DNA from: JBGAHD01 sp044226395
Lineage (GTDB): Bacteria; Pseudomonadota; Gammaproteobacteria; Xanthomonadales; Ahniellaceae
Length of the DNA stretch: 64,000 nt
NCBI GenBank assembly: GCA_044226395.1
Contig: JBGAHD010000004.1
Coordinates: forward strand, 434,001-498,000
Direction: 5' to 3'
Shown: piece by piece, positions 9,572-17,639 of the stretch
Position numbering within the stretch: the first letter of the stretch is position 1
Layout: each line of letters starts with the position of its first letter
Program-made: the position numbers and the translations under genes
The notes under the pieces: model-generated
Seen by the model: only the letters and a program-made list of their open reading frames with translations
The model's database searches: none
What the model was told of the DNA's origin: nothing

Positions 9572-9652
9572 GTTGCGGTCCACCGAACGTGCGCGCGACG
9601 GATGACCTTGGGCTGATGGTTTCGCCCCTGACGCTGCGTTTGAATAGTCATC

Positions 9653-10228
9653 ATGAGCGGAATCTGCCCCAGCTGCGCCGGCAGCGATCTCAAACCCGTG
9701 CGATTGGAAGCCGAACTCGCGGCGCAAGGCTGCGTGCTGTGCGGCGGTGTCTTTCTGATGTTGGCCGACTGGCGTCATTGGCGCGAGCGCAATGGTCAGG
9801 TCGTGCGCGCGGGCATCGCGGCGGCGAGCGCCGCGCCGGCGTCGAGCGCGCACGCGATCTCGGACACGCGCAATTTGCTGCGATGTCCGGGCTGCGCGGG
9901 CTTCATGACCAAGTATCGCTTCGCGGCCGACAGTGGCAATCAGATCGACTTCTGCGCGAACTGCGACGCGGTGTGGCTCGATCGCGGCGAGTGGCAATTG
10001 CTTGAGCGTTTCGCCTTGACCGCGGAGTTGTCGCGCGTGTTCAGTCGTCCCTTTCAATCGCGCGTGCGCAGCAGCGAAGCGCGGAACCGTCAGGAGACGC
10101 GCTATCGCGAGCAATTCGGCGCTGATTACGAACGCTTGCGCGAATGGCGCGAGTGGCTGGCCAAGCAGCCTCAGGGGCGCGAGATGTTGGCGTATTTGTA
10201 TCTGAGTCAGACCGACTCGCCGCGCTGA
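9653..10228 (+). CDS. TFIIB-type zinc-ribbon protein
   Basis: 191-residue cytosolic protein with two Cys-pair modules: CPSC (residues 5-8) with CVLC, and CPGC with CANC. The second module is followed by AVWLDRGEWQLLE, which is the signature of the zf-TFIIB (PF13453) zinc ribbon. The C-terminal third is helical and rich in Arg and Glu. The family's function is unknown; members are common in proteobacteria as one- or two-ribbon proteins. The gene stands alone, reading toward the LysE-type gene on the opposite strand. Confidence 0.75.
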   Translation: MSGICPSCAGSDLKPVRLEAELAAQGCVLCGGVFLMLADWRHWRERNGQVVRAGIAAASAAPASSAHAISDTRNLLRCPGCAGFMTKYRFAADSGNQIDFCANCDAVWLDRGEWQLLERFALTAELSRVFSRPFQSRVRSSEARNRQETRYREQFGADYERLREWREWLAKQPQGREMLAYLYLSQTDSPR

Positions 10229-10345
10229 GCGTCGCGGGCGCGAGACCTTCGCCTTGCCGTGCGCGAAAGCCGCGAGACTAGCGCGGCATTCGTGAGACCA
10301 ACGTCACTCCTGGAGTGGCGGCCGAGAAATCCCGGCCACGCCAAC

Positions 10346-10996
10346 TCAACGCGTCAATGCCAGACGCAAGCCGAAGAACACCATCACCGCGCCGACCACG
10401 CCATCGAGCCAACGCCGCACGACGCCGCGCGCGAGCCAATGGCCCAAGCGCGCCACGGTGAAAGCCACGATCGACAGCCAGACCAAACCCATCGCGTAGT
10501 GAATCGAGATCAAGATCGCCGACTTCAACACGATCGGATCGTTCGGCGACATGAATTGCGGCAGGAAGGCCAGATAGAACACCGCGACCTTGGGATTGAG
10601 CGCATTGCTCAGCACGCCCTGCCCCCACGCCGCGCGCCACTCGCGCCAAGTGGTGGTTTGCTTGCCGCGCGTTGCCGACACGGGCATGACCTGCGCGGTC
10701 TTGAACGCGGAGCGCAAAGCCTTGGCGCCGAGATAGATCAGATACACCGCGCCAATAGTCTTCACCACCAGGAACGCGGTCGCCGAATACACGAGCAACT
10801 GCGCCAATCCCAGCGCGAACAAACCGATGTGCACCAGCCCACCGCTCGTAGTGCCCAACGCCGTCGCCACGCCGCGCTTCACGCCACCAGCGATGCTATT
10901 GCCGATGACGAGAAACGTGTCCGGCCCCGGTGAGATCGTCAGCAGCAAGGCCGCGATGCTGTAGGCGATGAGTTGGGTGGTGGTGAACATGCTCAT
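10346..10996 (-). CDS. LysE/RhtB-family amino acid exporter
   Basis: 216-residue integral membrane protein with the usual six-segment pattern. The family signature LLTISPGPDTFLVI is near the N-terminus, followed by GTTSGGLVHIGLFALGLA. Members export amino acids such as lysine, threonine or homoserine lactones using the proton gradient; the substrate here cannot be read from sequence. It lies 34 bases downstream of purA on the same strand and may be co-transcribed, but no functional link is obvious. Confidence 0.85.
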   Translation of the reverse strand: MSMFTTTQLIAYSIAALLLTISPGPDTFLVIGNSIAGGVKRGVATALGTTSGGLVHIGLFALGLAQLLVYSATAFLVVKTIGAVYLIYLGAKALRSAFKTAQVMPVSATRGKQTTTWREWRAAWGQGVLSNALNPKVAVFYLAFLPQFMSPNDPIVLKSAILISIHYAMGLVWLSIVAFTVARLGHWLARGVVRRWLDGVVGAVMVFFGLRLALTR

Positions 10997-11030
10997 CGCC
11001 TCGGGTCCATCGTGTTCGAACGATTGAACC

Positions 11031-12323
11031 TCAGCCGAAGGGATCCTTCAAAATGATATTTTCGTCGCGATCCGGACCCGTCGAGACCATCGCCAGCGGG
11101 CAGCCGACCAGTTCCTCGAGCGCGCGCAGGTAGGCGCGCGCGGCGGCGGGCAGCTTGCTGAATTCGCGGATGCCGCGCGTGGGTTCGTTCCAGCCGGGGA
11201 ATTCGAGGTATTCCGGTTGGCATTCGTCCCAGCCGGCCGCGTCGAGCGGCGCGTATTCGGTCTTCTTGCCGCGATAGTGATAGGCGATGCACATCTTCAG
11301 CGAGGGCAGGCCGTCGAGCACGTCGAGCTTGGTCACGCACAGGCCGGTGATGCCGTTGATCATCACGGCGCGCTTGAGCGCGACCAGATCGATCCAGCCG
11401 CAGCGGCGCGGACGACCGGTGGTGGCGCCAAATTCATCGCCGCGCTTACGGATGTCGTTGCCGAGTTCGTCGTCGAGTTCGGTCGGGAACGGACCGCCAC
11501 CGACGCGCGTGGCATAAGCCTTGGTGATGCCCAGCACGTAGTCGATGTCGCACGCGCCCACGCCGGTGCCGGCGCAGGCGCCGCCGACGGTGGTGTTGGA
11601 CGAAGTCACGTAGGGATAGGTGCCGTGATCGATGTCGAGCAGCGAACCTTGCGCGCCTTCGAACAGAATGTCCTTGCCTTCGCGGCGGATGTCGTGCAGC
11701 AGGCCCGCGACATCGGTCTTCATCGGCTTGACGTAGTCGCCGAAGGCGAGCATTTCGTCGAGCACCTTTTGATAGTCGACGCCTTCGACCTTCAACCACT
11801 GCGTGAGCACGAAGTTGTGATAGTCGATGGTCGCGCGCAGCTTCTCGGCCAATTGCGAGGGATAAGCGAGATCGGCGACGCGAATGCCGCGACGCGCGAC
11901 CTTGTCCTCGTACGCGGGACCGATGCCGCGACCGGTGGTGCCGATGGCCTTGTCGCCGGAGGCTTTCTCGCGCGCCTGATCGAGCGCGATGTGATACGGC
12001 ATGATCAGTGGCGTGGCCGGGCTGATCTTCAGACGCGAGCGCACGTCGACGCCTTGCGCTTCCAGGCCACCGACTTCTTTCTGCAAGGCCGCGGGCGACA
12101 GCACCACGCCATTGCCGATCAGGCACAGCACGCCGTCGCGCAGAATGCCGGAGGGGATAAGGTGCAGCACGGTCTTCTTGCCGCCGATCACCAAGGTGTG
12201 GCCGGCGTTGTGGCCGCCCTGGAAGCGCGCGACCGCGCCCACGCGTTCGGTGAGCAGATCGACGATCTTGCCCTTGCCTTCGTCGCCCCATTGCGCGCCG
12301 AGGATGACGACTGACGTGCCCAT
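11031..12323 (-). CDS. purA: Adenylosuccinate synthetase
   Basis: Catalyses the GTP-dependent joining of IMP and aspartate, the first committed step to AMP. The ATG at 12323 gives MGTSVVILGAQWGDEGKGK and a protein of 430 residues, the usual length. A GGGAG ribosome-binding site lies upstream; earlier in-frame starts add non-conserved residues. Asp14 (in GDEGKGK) and His42 (in GGHNAGHT) match the catalytic pair of the E. coli enzyme. The Arg- and Thr-rich IMP loop (GTTGRGIGP) and the C-terminal base-binding region STGPDRDENI are present. It follows hflC and DUF2065, the conserved gammaproteobacterial order. Confidence 0.97.
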   Translation of the reverse strand: MGTSVVILGAQWGDEGKGKIVDLLTERVGAVARFQGGHNAGHTLVIGGKKTVLHLIPSGILRDGVLCLIGNGVVLSPAALQKEVGGLEAQGVDVRSRLKISPATPLIMPYHIALDQAREKASGDKAIGTTGRGIGPAYEDKVARRGIRVADLAYPSQLAEKLRATIDYHNFVLTQWLKVEGVDYQKVLDEMLAFGDYVKPMKTDVAGLLHDIRREGKDILFEGAQGSLLDIDHGTYPYVTSSNTTVGGACAGTGVGACDIDYVLGITKAYATRVGGGPFPTELDDELGNDIRKRGDEFGATTGRPRRCGWIDLVALKRAVMINGITGLCVTKLDVLDGLPSLKMCIAYHYRGKKTEYAPLDAAGWDECQPEYLEFPGWNEPTRGIREFSKLPAAARAYLRALEELVGCPLAMVSTGPDRDENIILKDPFG

Positions 12324-12351
12324 AGCAAACTCCCGGAAGCCACACAAACGA

Positions 12352-12375
12352 AAGCCCGGGGCTGTGCCCGGGCTT
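12352..12375 (-). terminator. Hairpin between DUF2065 gene and purA
   Basis: Perfect 9-bp GC-rich stem (12352-12360 with 12367-12375) and a six-base loop, lying 29 bases upstream of the purA start. On the minus strand it is followed by a weakly T-rich stretch (TCGTTTGTG). It could end hfl operon transcripts or attenuate read-through into purA. It lacks a clean T tract, so confidence is moderate. Confidence 0.45.
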
Positions 12376-12455
12376 GCGGCATTATCGCGGAATTCCATGA
12401 CGGGCGCGACCGTCGCGCGTGGCGCCGGACGCGGCGGGCGATGAGCGGCGCGCGG

Positions 12456-12644
12456 CTAGGTCGTGGCGACTCGCAGCAGGATCAGGCCGGCCAGCACGCC
12501 GATGCCGCCGTACAGCCGCAGCTGCTTGGGATCCATCTGCGCCAAGTCAAGAAACAGTCGCTGCGCCGTGTTGGGCATGGCGAAAACGAATAAGCCTTCG
12601 AACACGATCCACAGGCAGATGCCGAGCCAAATTTCGGGAGGCAT
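12456..12644 (-). CDS. DUF2065 (YjeT-like) small membrane protein
   Basis: 62-residue protein with two hydrophobic segments (about residues 5-23 and 43-59) joined by a short loop containing MDPKQLRLYGG, typical of the DUF2065/YjeT family. It sits between hflC and purA exactly as in E. coli, which is the best support for the call. Function is unknown; its position suggests a link to the HflKC complex in the inner membrane. Confidence 0.85.
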   Translation of the reverse strand: MPPEIWLGICLWIVFEGLFVFAMPNTAQRLFLDLAQMDPKQLRLYGGIGVLAGLILLRVATT

Positions 12645-12679
12645 GGCGCGCGGCCTTCAGCGACGACGCGCCGCGCGGC

Positions 12680-13540
12680 TCACTTGTCGCCGCCCTCGCC
12701 GAAATACTTGAAGAACTCGCTGTCGCGATCGAGCACCAGCACGCCGTCCTTGCTGCGGAACGACTGTCGATACGCCTGCAGGCTGCGCCAGAAGCCGTAG
12801 AACTCGGCGTCCTTGCCATAGGCCTGCGCGTAGATGCGCGCGGCTTCGGCCTCGCCTTCACCGCGCAGACGCTCGCCGTCGGCGCGCGCTTCAGCCAGGA
12901 TGACCTGACGCGCGCGATCGGCGTCGGCCTGGATGGTCTCGGCCGCCTGACTGCCTTCGGCGCGCAAGCCACTGGCCACGCGCGTGCGTTCGGCGGCCAT
13001 ACGCTGATAAACCGAGTTGCTCACTTCCTTCGGCAGGTCCGTGCGCTTGATGCGCACGTCGACGACTTCCACGCCGAGTTCGGTCGCGGGCTTGCGCGTG
13101 GCTTCGAGGATCTGACGCAGCATGTCGGCGCGACCGCCCGAGACCACTTCCTGCAGCTTGCGTTCGTTGATCGCCTTGCCGATGGCCTGGCGCACGATCG
13201 GGCCCAGGCGCTGCGCGGCGCCGAGTTCATCGCCCATGGTCGCGGTGTAGAAGCGCGAGACATCGGCGATGCGCCACTTCACGTAGAAGTCGACGTAGAC
13301 GTCCTTCTTTTCCGACGTCAGAAAACGATCGGGCTCGGACGACACCGACAGCAGGCGCTTGTCGAATTTGCGCACGCTCTGGATCAAGGGAATCTTGAAG
13401 TGCAGGCCCGGCTGAAAGCTGGTGCGTTGCACCGCGCCGAACTGGAACAGCACGGCGAGTTCGCGCTCGCTGACCACGAACATGGAATTGGCCGCCAGCA
13501 ACAAGGCCAACAGCGCGCCGATGATGATGGAGGGTTTCAT
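12680..13540 (-). CDS. hflC: HflC, modulator of FtsH protease
   Basis: 286-residue SPFH/prohibitin-family protein with one N-terminal transmembrane segment (about residues 4-24), then the SPFH domain (ERELAVLFQFGAVQRT onward) and a C-terminal coiled coil rich in Ala, Glu and Arg. With HflK it forms the large periplasmic cage around the membrane protease FtsH and controls its access to substrates. The ATG overlaps the hflK stop by four bases (ATGA), so equal amounts are likely made by coupled translation. Confidence 0.95.
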   Translation of the reverse strand: MKPSIIIGALLALLLAANSMFVVSERELAVLFQFGAVQRTSFQPGLHFKIPLIQSVRKFDKRLLSVSSEPDRFLTSEKKDVYVDFYVKWRIADVSRFYTATMGDELGAAQRLGPIVRQAIGKAINERKLQEVVSGGRADMLRQILEATRKPATELGVEVVDVRIKRTDLPKEVSNSVYQRMAAERTRVASGLRAEGSQAAETIQADADRARQVILAEARADGERLRGEGEAEAARIYAQAYGKDAEFYGFWRSLQAYRQSFRSKDGVLVLDRDSEFFKYFGEGGDK

Positions 13541-14661
13541 TGGTTGCGCTCCTCGCGATCGCCCGAAGGCTTGCGATCGTCGTCATGACGCCCCGTCGCG
13601 GTCACCACGGCGGGCGTGGCCGCGTTCATCGAGGGCTCGCTGACCACGGTGGGCAGACGGGTTTCGTTAGCGGCGGCGCCGCCGGTCGGCATGGTCGGCA
13701 GATTGATGATCTTCTCGCCGCCGCCTTCGACCACGATCTTGGTCGAGCGCGACAGCACTTCTTGCATGGTCTCCAGCAGCAAACGCTTGCGCGTGACTTG
13801 CGGCGCGGCGCGGTACTGTTCGGCCAGCAGTTCGAAGCGACGCGCTTCGCCGGTGGCGATGGCGACGACCGCGGCCTTGTCGCCTTCGGCCTCGGCGCGG
13901 ATGCGCGCGGCTTCACCGCGGGCCTCGGGCTCGATCTTGGAACGATAGGCCTCGGCCACGTTCTCGAAGCGCTGACGATCCTCGCGCGCGGTGATGGCGT
14001 CGTCGAAGGCTTCCTTCACTTCCTGCGGCGGACGCACGTTCTGGAAGTTGAACTCGGTGACCATCACGCCCGTGGTGTAGCTGTCGAGCGTCTTTTGCAG
14101 GATCTCGCGCGCGCGCGTGGCCAGCACGGTGCGTTCGCCGGACAGGATCACGTCCATTTCGTTGGCGCCGATCACTTCGCGCACGGCGCTCTCGGCGGCT
14201 TGCCGCAGGGTTTCCTCGGGTTCGCGCGTCTGGAACAGGAATTCGCGCGCGTTGCCGATGACGTACTGCACGTTGAAGTCGAGGTTCACCAGGTTTTCGT
14301 CCTTGGTGAGCATGCGCACCTGATCCGAGGTCGAGCGCACGCGCGTGGCCTCGACGATCTCGACGCGCTCGATCGGCGCCGGCCATTTGAAATTCAGGCC
14401 CGCGCCCATTTCGCGATCGAACTTGCCGAAGCGCAGCACCACGCCGCGTTCACTGGCGTCGATGATGCGCGCCGAGTCAAGCACGAACCACAGCGAGATC
14501 AGCGCCAGGACGACCACGACGATCACGCCGCCACCGCCACCCGGACCGAAATTGCTGAAGCGCTCGCGCAGTCGGCGCAGCATGCCTTCCAGGTCCGGCT
14601 CGTTGCCGCCGCCGGATTGCCAGGGTTCGCGCCGCTTGCCGCCGGGTTCGTTCCAAGCCAT
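13537..14661 (-). CDS. hflK: HflK, modulator of FtsH protease
   Basis: 374-residue partner of HflC. The ATG at 14661 (MAWNEPGGK) has GGAG 9 bases upstream and matches the family start. The N-terminus is Gly- and Pro-rich (residues 1-50 with a GPGGGGG run), followed by one membrane segment VIVVVVLALISLWFVL, then the SPFH domain (GVVLRFGKFDREM, NLDFNVQYVIGN) and a coiled coil. A C-terminal polar tail of about 60 residues follows. Upstream hflX ends 146 bases away on the same strand, so hfq-hflX-hflK-hflC probably form one operon. Confidence 0.95.
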   Translation of the reverse strand: MAWNEPGGKRREPWQSGGGNEPDLEGMLRRLRERFSNFGPGGGGGVIVVVVLALISLWFVLDSARIIDASERGVVLRFGKFDREMGAGLNFKWPAPIERVEIVEATRVRSTSDQVRMLTKDENLVNLDFNVQYVIGNAREFLFQTREPEETLRQAAESAVREVIGANEMDVILSGERTVLATRAREILQKTLDSYTTGVMVTEFNFQNVRPPQEVKEAFDDAITAREDRQRFENVAEAYRSKIEPEARGEAARIRAEAEGDKAAVVAIATGEARRFELLAEQYRAAPQVTRKRLLLETMQEVLSRSTKIVVEGGGEKIINLPTMPTGGAAANETRLPTVVSEPSMNAATPAVVTATGRHDDDRKPSGDREERNQ

Positions 14662-14807
14662 TGAGAGCTCCAGTCGCATCCAGGGACCCAGTCACGCGGG
14701 TCGTCCGCCCCGGTTGGGGGCGAGGCCGCGCGAACTCAAGCGATCCGGCGCGGCGGTTGATTGTAGGTAGCGCGTCGACATGGCCGCAAGGCGCGTCGAC
14801 GCGGGCT

Positions 14808-16118
14808 TCACGCGGTGGGTTCGGGCAAATCCAGGCCGCGTCGCAGCAATTCGCCATCGCCCCCGGGCAAACCGAACAGCGGTTCGATGAGGTTGCGCGG
14901 CGCGTCGATTTCCAGTTCCCAGCCCTGATCGTTGACGCGTTCGCTGGCGACCGCGCCGGCATTGAACAGCCGCGCGCGCAGGCGACCGGCGTCGGCGGGC
15001 ACGGTCAGCCAGGCATGCACGCGTTCGCGCGCGAAATGGCGATCGATGGCCTGACGCAGCAGATCCAGCCCCTGCCCCGCCAGCGCCGACACGTGCACGC
15101 GCAACCGCGCGCCGCCGTCGATGGCGTCGATGCGCGGCGTCGCGCCTTCGAGGCGGTCGATCTTGTTCCAGACATGAATCTGCGGCGTGTCGGCGGCACC
15201 GATCTCGGCCAGCACGGCGTCGACCTGGGCGATGCGCGTGTCGCGCTCGGGATCGTGCGCGTCGATCACGTGCAGCAGCAGATCGGCCTCGCGCGCCTCG
15301 GCCAGGGTCGAGCGGAAGGCCGCGACCAGATCGTGCGGCAGATCGCGAATGAAGCCGACGGTGTCGGCGACCACGGCCGGCCCCGAAGCCAGGCCTTCGA
15401 GCTTGCGCACGGTCGGATCGAGCGTGGCGAACAATTGATCCGCGGCATAGACGCCCGAGCGCGTGAGCGCATTGAACAGGGTCGACTTGCCGGCATTGGT
15501 GTAACCCACGAGCGCGATCACGGGAATCTGACCGCGGGCACGCGCGCGACGCGCTTGCGCGCGCTGCACTTCGACCTTGGCCAGGCGCTGTTCGAGCACC
15601 TTGACCTTGTCGGCGAGCATGCGGCGATCGAGTTCGAGCTGGGTTTCGCCCGGACCGCGCAGGCCGATGGCGCCACCGCGTTGGCGTTCGAGATGGGTCC
15701 AGCCGCGCACGAGGCGCGTGGACATGTGCTTGAGCTGCGCGAGTTCGACTTGCAGCTTGCCGTCGTGCGTGCGCGCGCGCTGGGCGAAGATGTCGAGAAT
15801 CAGGCCGGTGCGATCGACCACGCGGCACTCGCAGTGGCGCTCGAGATTGCGCTCCTGCACCGGCGAGAGCTGGCGATTGACCAGAATCAGATCGGCATCG
15901 AGATCGATCCGCGCCTGTCGGATCTCATCGGCCTTGCCGGTGCCGACGTAAAAGCGCGAATGCGGACGATCGACGCGCGCGGTGATGCTGCCCAATACCT
16001 CGGCGCCGGCCGAACGCGCCAGTTCCGACAATTCGGCCAAGGACTCGGCCACGTCCTCCCGCGACCCTACCGGTTGCACCAGCAGGGCCCGCTCGCCTTT
16101 TTTGGATCGCTCGAACAG
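14808..16118 (-). CDS. hflX: GTPase HflX (apparent CTG start)
   Basis: Ribosome-splitting GTPase that rescues stalled or heat-damaged ribosomes. Domains: N-terminal HflX domain (RPHSRFYVGTGKADEI), a coiled coil with AQLKHMSTRLVRGWTHLE, then the G domain with P-loop GYTNAGKST, switch region, DTVGF (G3) and NKID (G4). The conserved family start (E. coli MFDRYDAGEQAVLV) aligns with L-FERSKKGERALLV here, whose first codon is CTG at 16118-16116. It has a GGAG exactly 8 bases upstream. No ATG, GTG or TTG exists in this frame between the hfq stop and a GTG at 16079 that would delete the conserved N-terminus. I therefore place the start at CTG (436 residues); the GTG at 16079 (423 residues) is the fallback. 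Confidence 0.9.
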   Translation of the reverse strand: MFERSKKGERALLVQPVGSREDVAESLAELSELARSAGAEVLGSITARVDRPHSRFYVGTGKADEIRQARIDLDADLILVNRQLSPVQERNLERHCECRVVDRTGLILDIFAQRARTHDGKLQVELAQLKHMSTRLVRGWTHLERQRGGAIGLRGPGETQLELDRRMLADKVKVLEQRLAKVEVQRAQARRARARGQIPVIALVGYTNAGKSTLFNALTRSGVYAADQLFATLDPTVRKLEGLASGPAVVADTVGFIRDLPHDLVAAFRSTLAEAREADLLLHVIDAHDPERDTRIAQVDAVLAEIGAADTPQIHVWNKIDRLEGATPRIDAIDGGARLRVHVSALAGQGLDLLRQAIDRHFARERVHAWLTVPADAGRLRARLFNAGAVASERVNDQGWELEIDAPRNLIEPLFGLPGGDGELLRRGLDLPEPTA

Positions 16119-16169
16119 GTGGGAAACTCCGGGCCGGACCGGCGCGTCGCGACGACGCGCCGGCGCCGA

Positions 16170-16442
16170 TCAGACCGGCTCTTCGCCGCCGACTTCGGCC
16201 GACGAGGCACCGCCGGCATCGGCATTGCCGCCGACCCGTACGTTGCGCGAGGGCACCACGGTCGAAATGGCGTGCTTATAGACCATCTGGCTGACCGTAT
16301 TGCGCAGCAGGACCACGAACTGATCGAAGGATTCGATCGTGCCCTGGAGCTTGATGCCGTTGACCAGATAGATCGAGACCGGCACGCGTTCGCGCCGCAA
16401 GGCATTGAGGAAAGGGTCTTGTAGTGACTGGCCCTTGGACAT
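16170..16442 (-). CDS. hfq: RNA chaperone Hfq
   Basis: 90-residue Sm-like protein that forms a hexameric ring and matches small RNAs with mRNAs. The ATG at 16442 (MSKGQSLQDPFLNALRRE) has GGAG upstream and is the universal Hfq start; the longer open frame upstream is not part of the gene. Sm1 (VSIYLVNGIKLQGTIESFD) and Sm2 (VYKHAISTVVPS) are intact, including the distal-face and proximal-face residues. The last 20 residues are Gly-, Ala- and Glu-rich and shorter than the E. coli tail. It lies between miaA and hflX, the classic order. Confidence 0.97.
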   Translation of the reverse strand: MSKGQSLQDPFLNALRRERVPVSIYLVNGIKLQGTIESFDQFVVLLRNTVSQMVYKHAISTVVPSRNVRVGGNADAGGASSAEVGGEEPV

Positions 16443-16547
16443 GTTTTTTCTCCGAATCGTCCGCCGCGGTTGTGTCGCCGTGCCTCGACGGCCCCGCAAG
16501 ACGCGGGGACCACTTCCCACCGAACCGGTGGCGCCGGGCACGGCCAC

Positions 16548-16577
16548 AGAGTAGCAAGTTATTGTGGGCTGGGACAA
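16548..16577 (-). promoter_or_regulatory. Probable promoter of the hfq-hflX-hflKC operon
   Basis: On the minus strand a -35-like TTGTCC (16577-16572) and a -10-like TACTCT (16553-16548) are 18 bases apart. The -10 is preceded by TGC, an extended -10 feature. The predicted leader before hfq is about 100 bases and contains two GC-rich hairpins (CCACCG/CGGTGG and CCCCGC/GCGGGG). Known Hfq autoregulation makes a structured leader plausible, but this is inference. Confidence 0.4.
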
Positions 16578-16596
16578 AAACTACAAGTTACCGCCG

Positions 16597-17544
16597 TCAC
16601 GAATTGACCAACTTGTTTACAAATTGACCGATCAGCGCCTGGGCGCGACGCGGTCCGGCCGGGTTGGCCGGGTCCAGGACCAGGGCATCGTGCTCGCCGC
16701 GGAGCCACGTGATCTGGCGCTTGGCCAGTTGTCGGGTCGCGTAGATCGCGCGGTCGAGGAAGGTCTCGCGCGAGCAGGCATGGTCGAGATGCTCCCAGGC
16801 CTGGCGATAACCGACCGCGCGCATCGAAGGGTGATCCGGGGTCAGGCCCGGCCGTTCGCGCAGGCGCGCGACTTCGTCGAGGAACCCGTGATCGAGCATC
16901 TGCCGCAGGCGCGCGGCGATGCGTTCGTGCAGCACGGCGCGGTCGTCGGGCATGGCGACCAGCTTGAGAAAGCGCCACGGCGGCCGATCGAAACCGGCGC
17001 GCTGTTGCTCGGACAACGGCCGGCCGGTGAGCGCGATCACTTCCAGCGCGCGCTGGATGCGCTGCGGATCATTGCGATGAATGCGCGCGGCGGCGACCGG
17101 ATCGAGCGCGGCGAGGCGGTCGTGCAGCGCGCCCCAGCCCAGGCTCAGCGCTTCGGCCTCGATGCGCGCGCGCGTCGCGGGATCGGCGTCGGGCAGATCG
17201 GACAGGCCGCGTTCGAGTGCGCGGAAGTACAGACCGGTGCCGCCGACCAGCAAGGGCAATTGCCCGCGCGCGCGCGCTTGCGCCATCGCGGCCAGCGCGT
17301 CGGCGCGAAATTCGGCGGCGGAATAACCCTGCTCGGGATCGCGAATGTCGATCAAGGCATGCGGCAAGCGCGCCTGCATCGCCGCGTCGGGCTTGGCCGT
17401 GCCGATGTCCATGCCGCGATAAACCAGGGCCGAGTCGACCGAGATCGCGGCCACGTCGAAGTGTTCCGCCAGGGCCAGGGCCAAGGCGGTCTTGCCCGAC
17501 GCGGTCGGGCCCATCAGGAAAATCGCGGCGGGACGTTCGATCAC
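16597..17544 (-). CDS. miaA: tRNA dimethylallyltransferase
   Basis: Adds the dimethylallyl group to A37 of tRNAs reading codons that begin with U. It has 315 residues. The P-loop GPTASGKT is at residues 12-19, followed by SVDSALVYRGMDIGTAKP, the tRNA-binding HRNDPQRIQRALEV and the C-terminal RQLAKRQITWLR. The start codon is GTG at 17544 (M-IERPAAIFLMGP); a nearby ATG is out of frame and hits a stop after three codons. Upstream mutL, present next to miaA in many relatives, is absent here and replaced by an S46 peptidase. Confidence 0.95.
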   Translation of the reverse strand: MIERPAAIFLMGPTASGKTALALALAEHFDVAAISVDSALVYRGMDIGTAKPDAAMQARLPHALIDIRDPEQGYSAAEFRADALAAMAQARARGQLPLLVGGTGLYFRALERGLSDLPDADPATRARIEAEALSLGWGALHDRLAALDPVAAARIHRNDPQRIQRALEVIALTGRPLSEQQRAGFDRPPWRFLKLVAMPDDRAVLHERIAARLRQMLDHGFLDEVARLRERPGLTPDHPSMRAVGYRQAWEHLDHACSRETFLDRAIYATRQLAKRQITWLRGEHDALVLDPANPAGPRRAQALIGQFVNKLVNS

Positions 17545-17639
17545 GCGCGCATTGTAGTTCGACGCGTCGCGCGTGTTGACGCGCCCGTTACGACGGGCGC
17601 GCCGGTGCGAATGGAACGATCAGCGCGCGAGGCAGGAAC

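Noticed and set aside
10264..10345. Terminator between the zinc-ribbon and LysE-type genes
   Set aside because: The best stem (GGCCG/CGGCC) is short and has no T tract on either strand.
16079..16577. N-terminally extended Hfq (135 residues)
   Set aside because: The conserved start MSKGQSLQDPF with its ribosome-binding site is at 16442; upstream residues lie in the promoter and leader.
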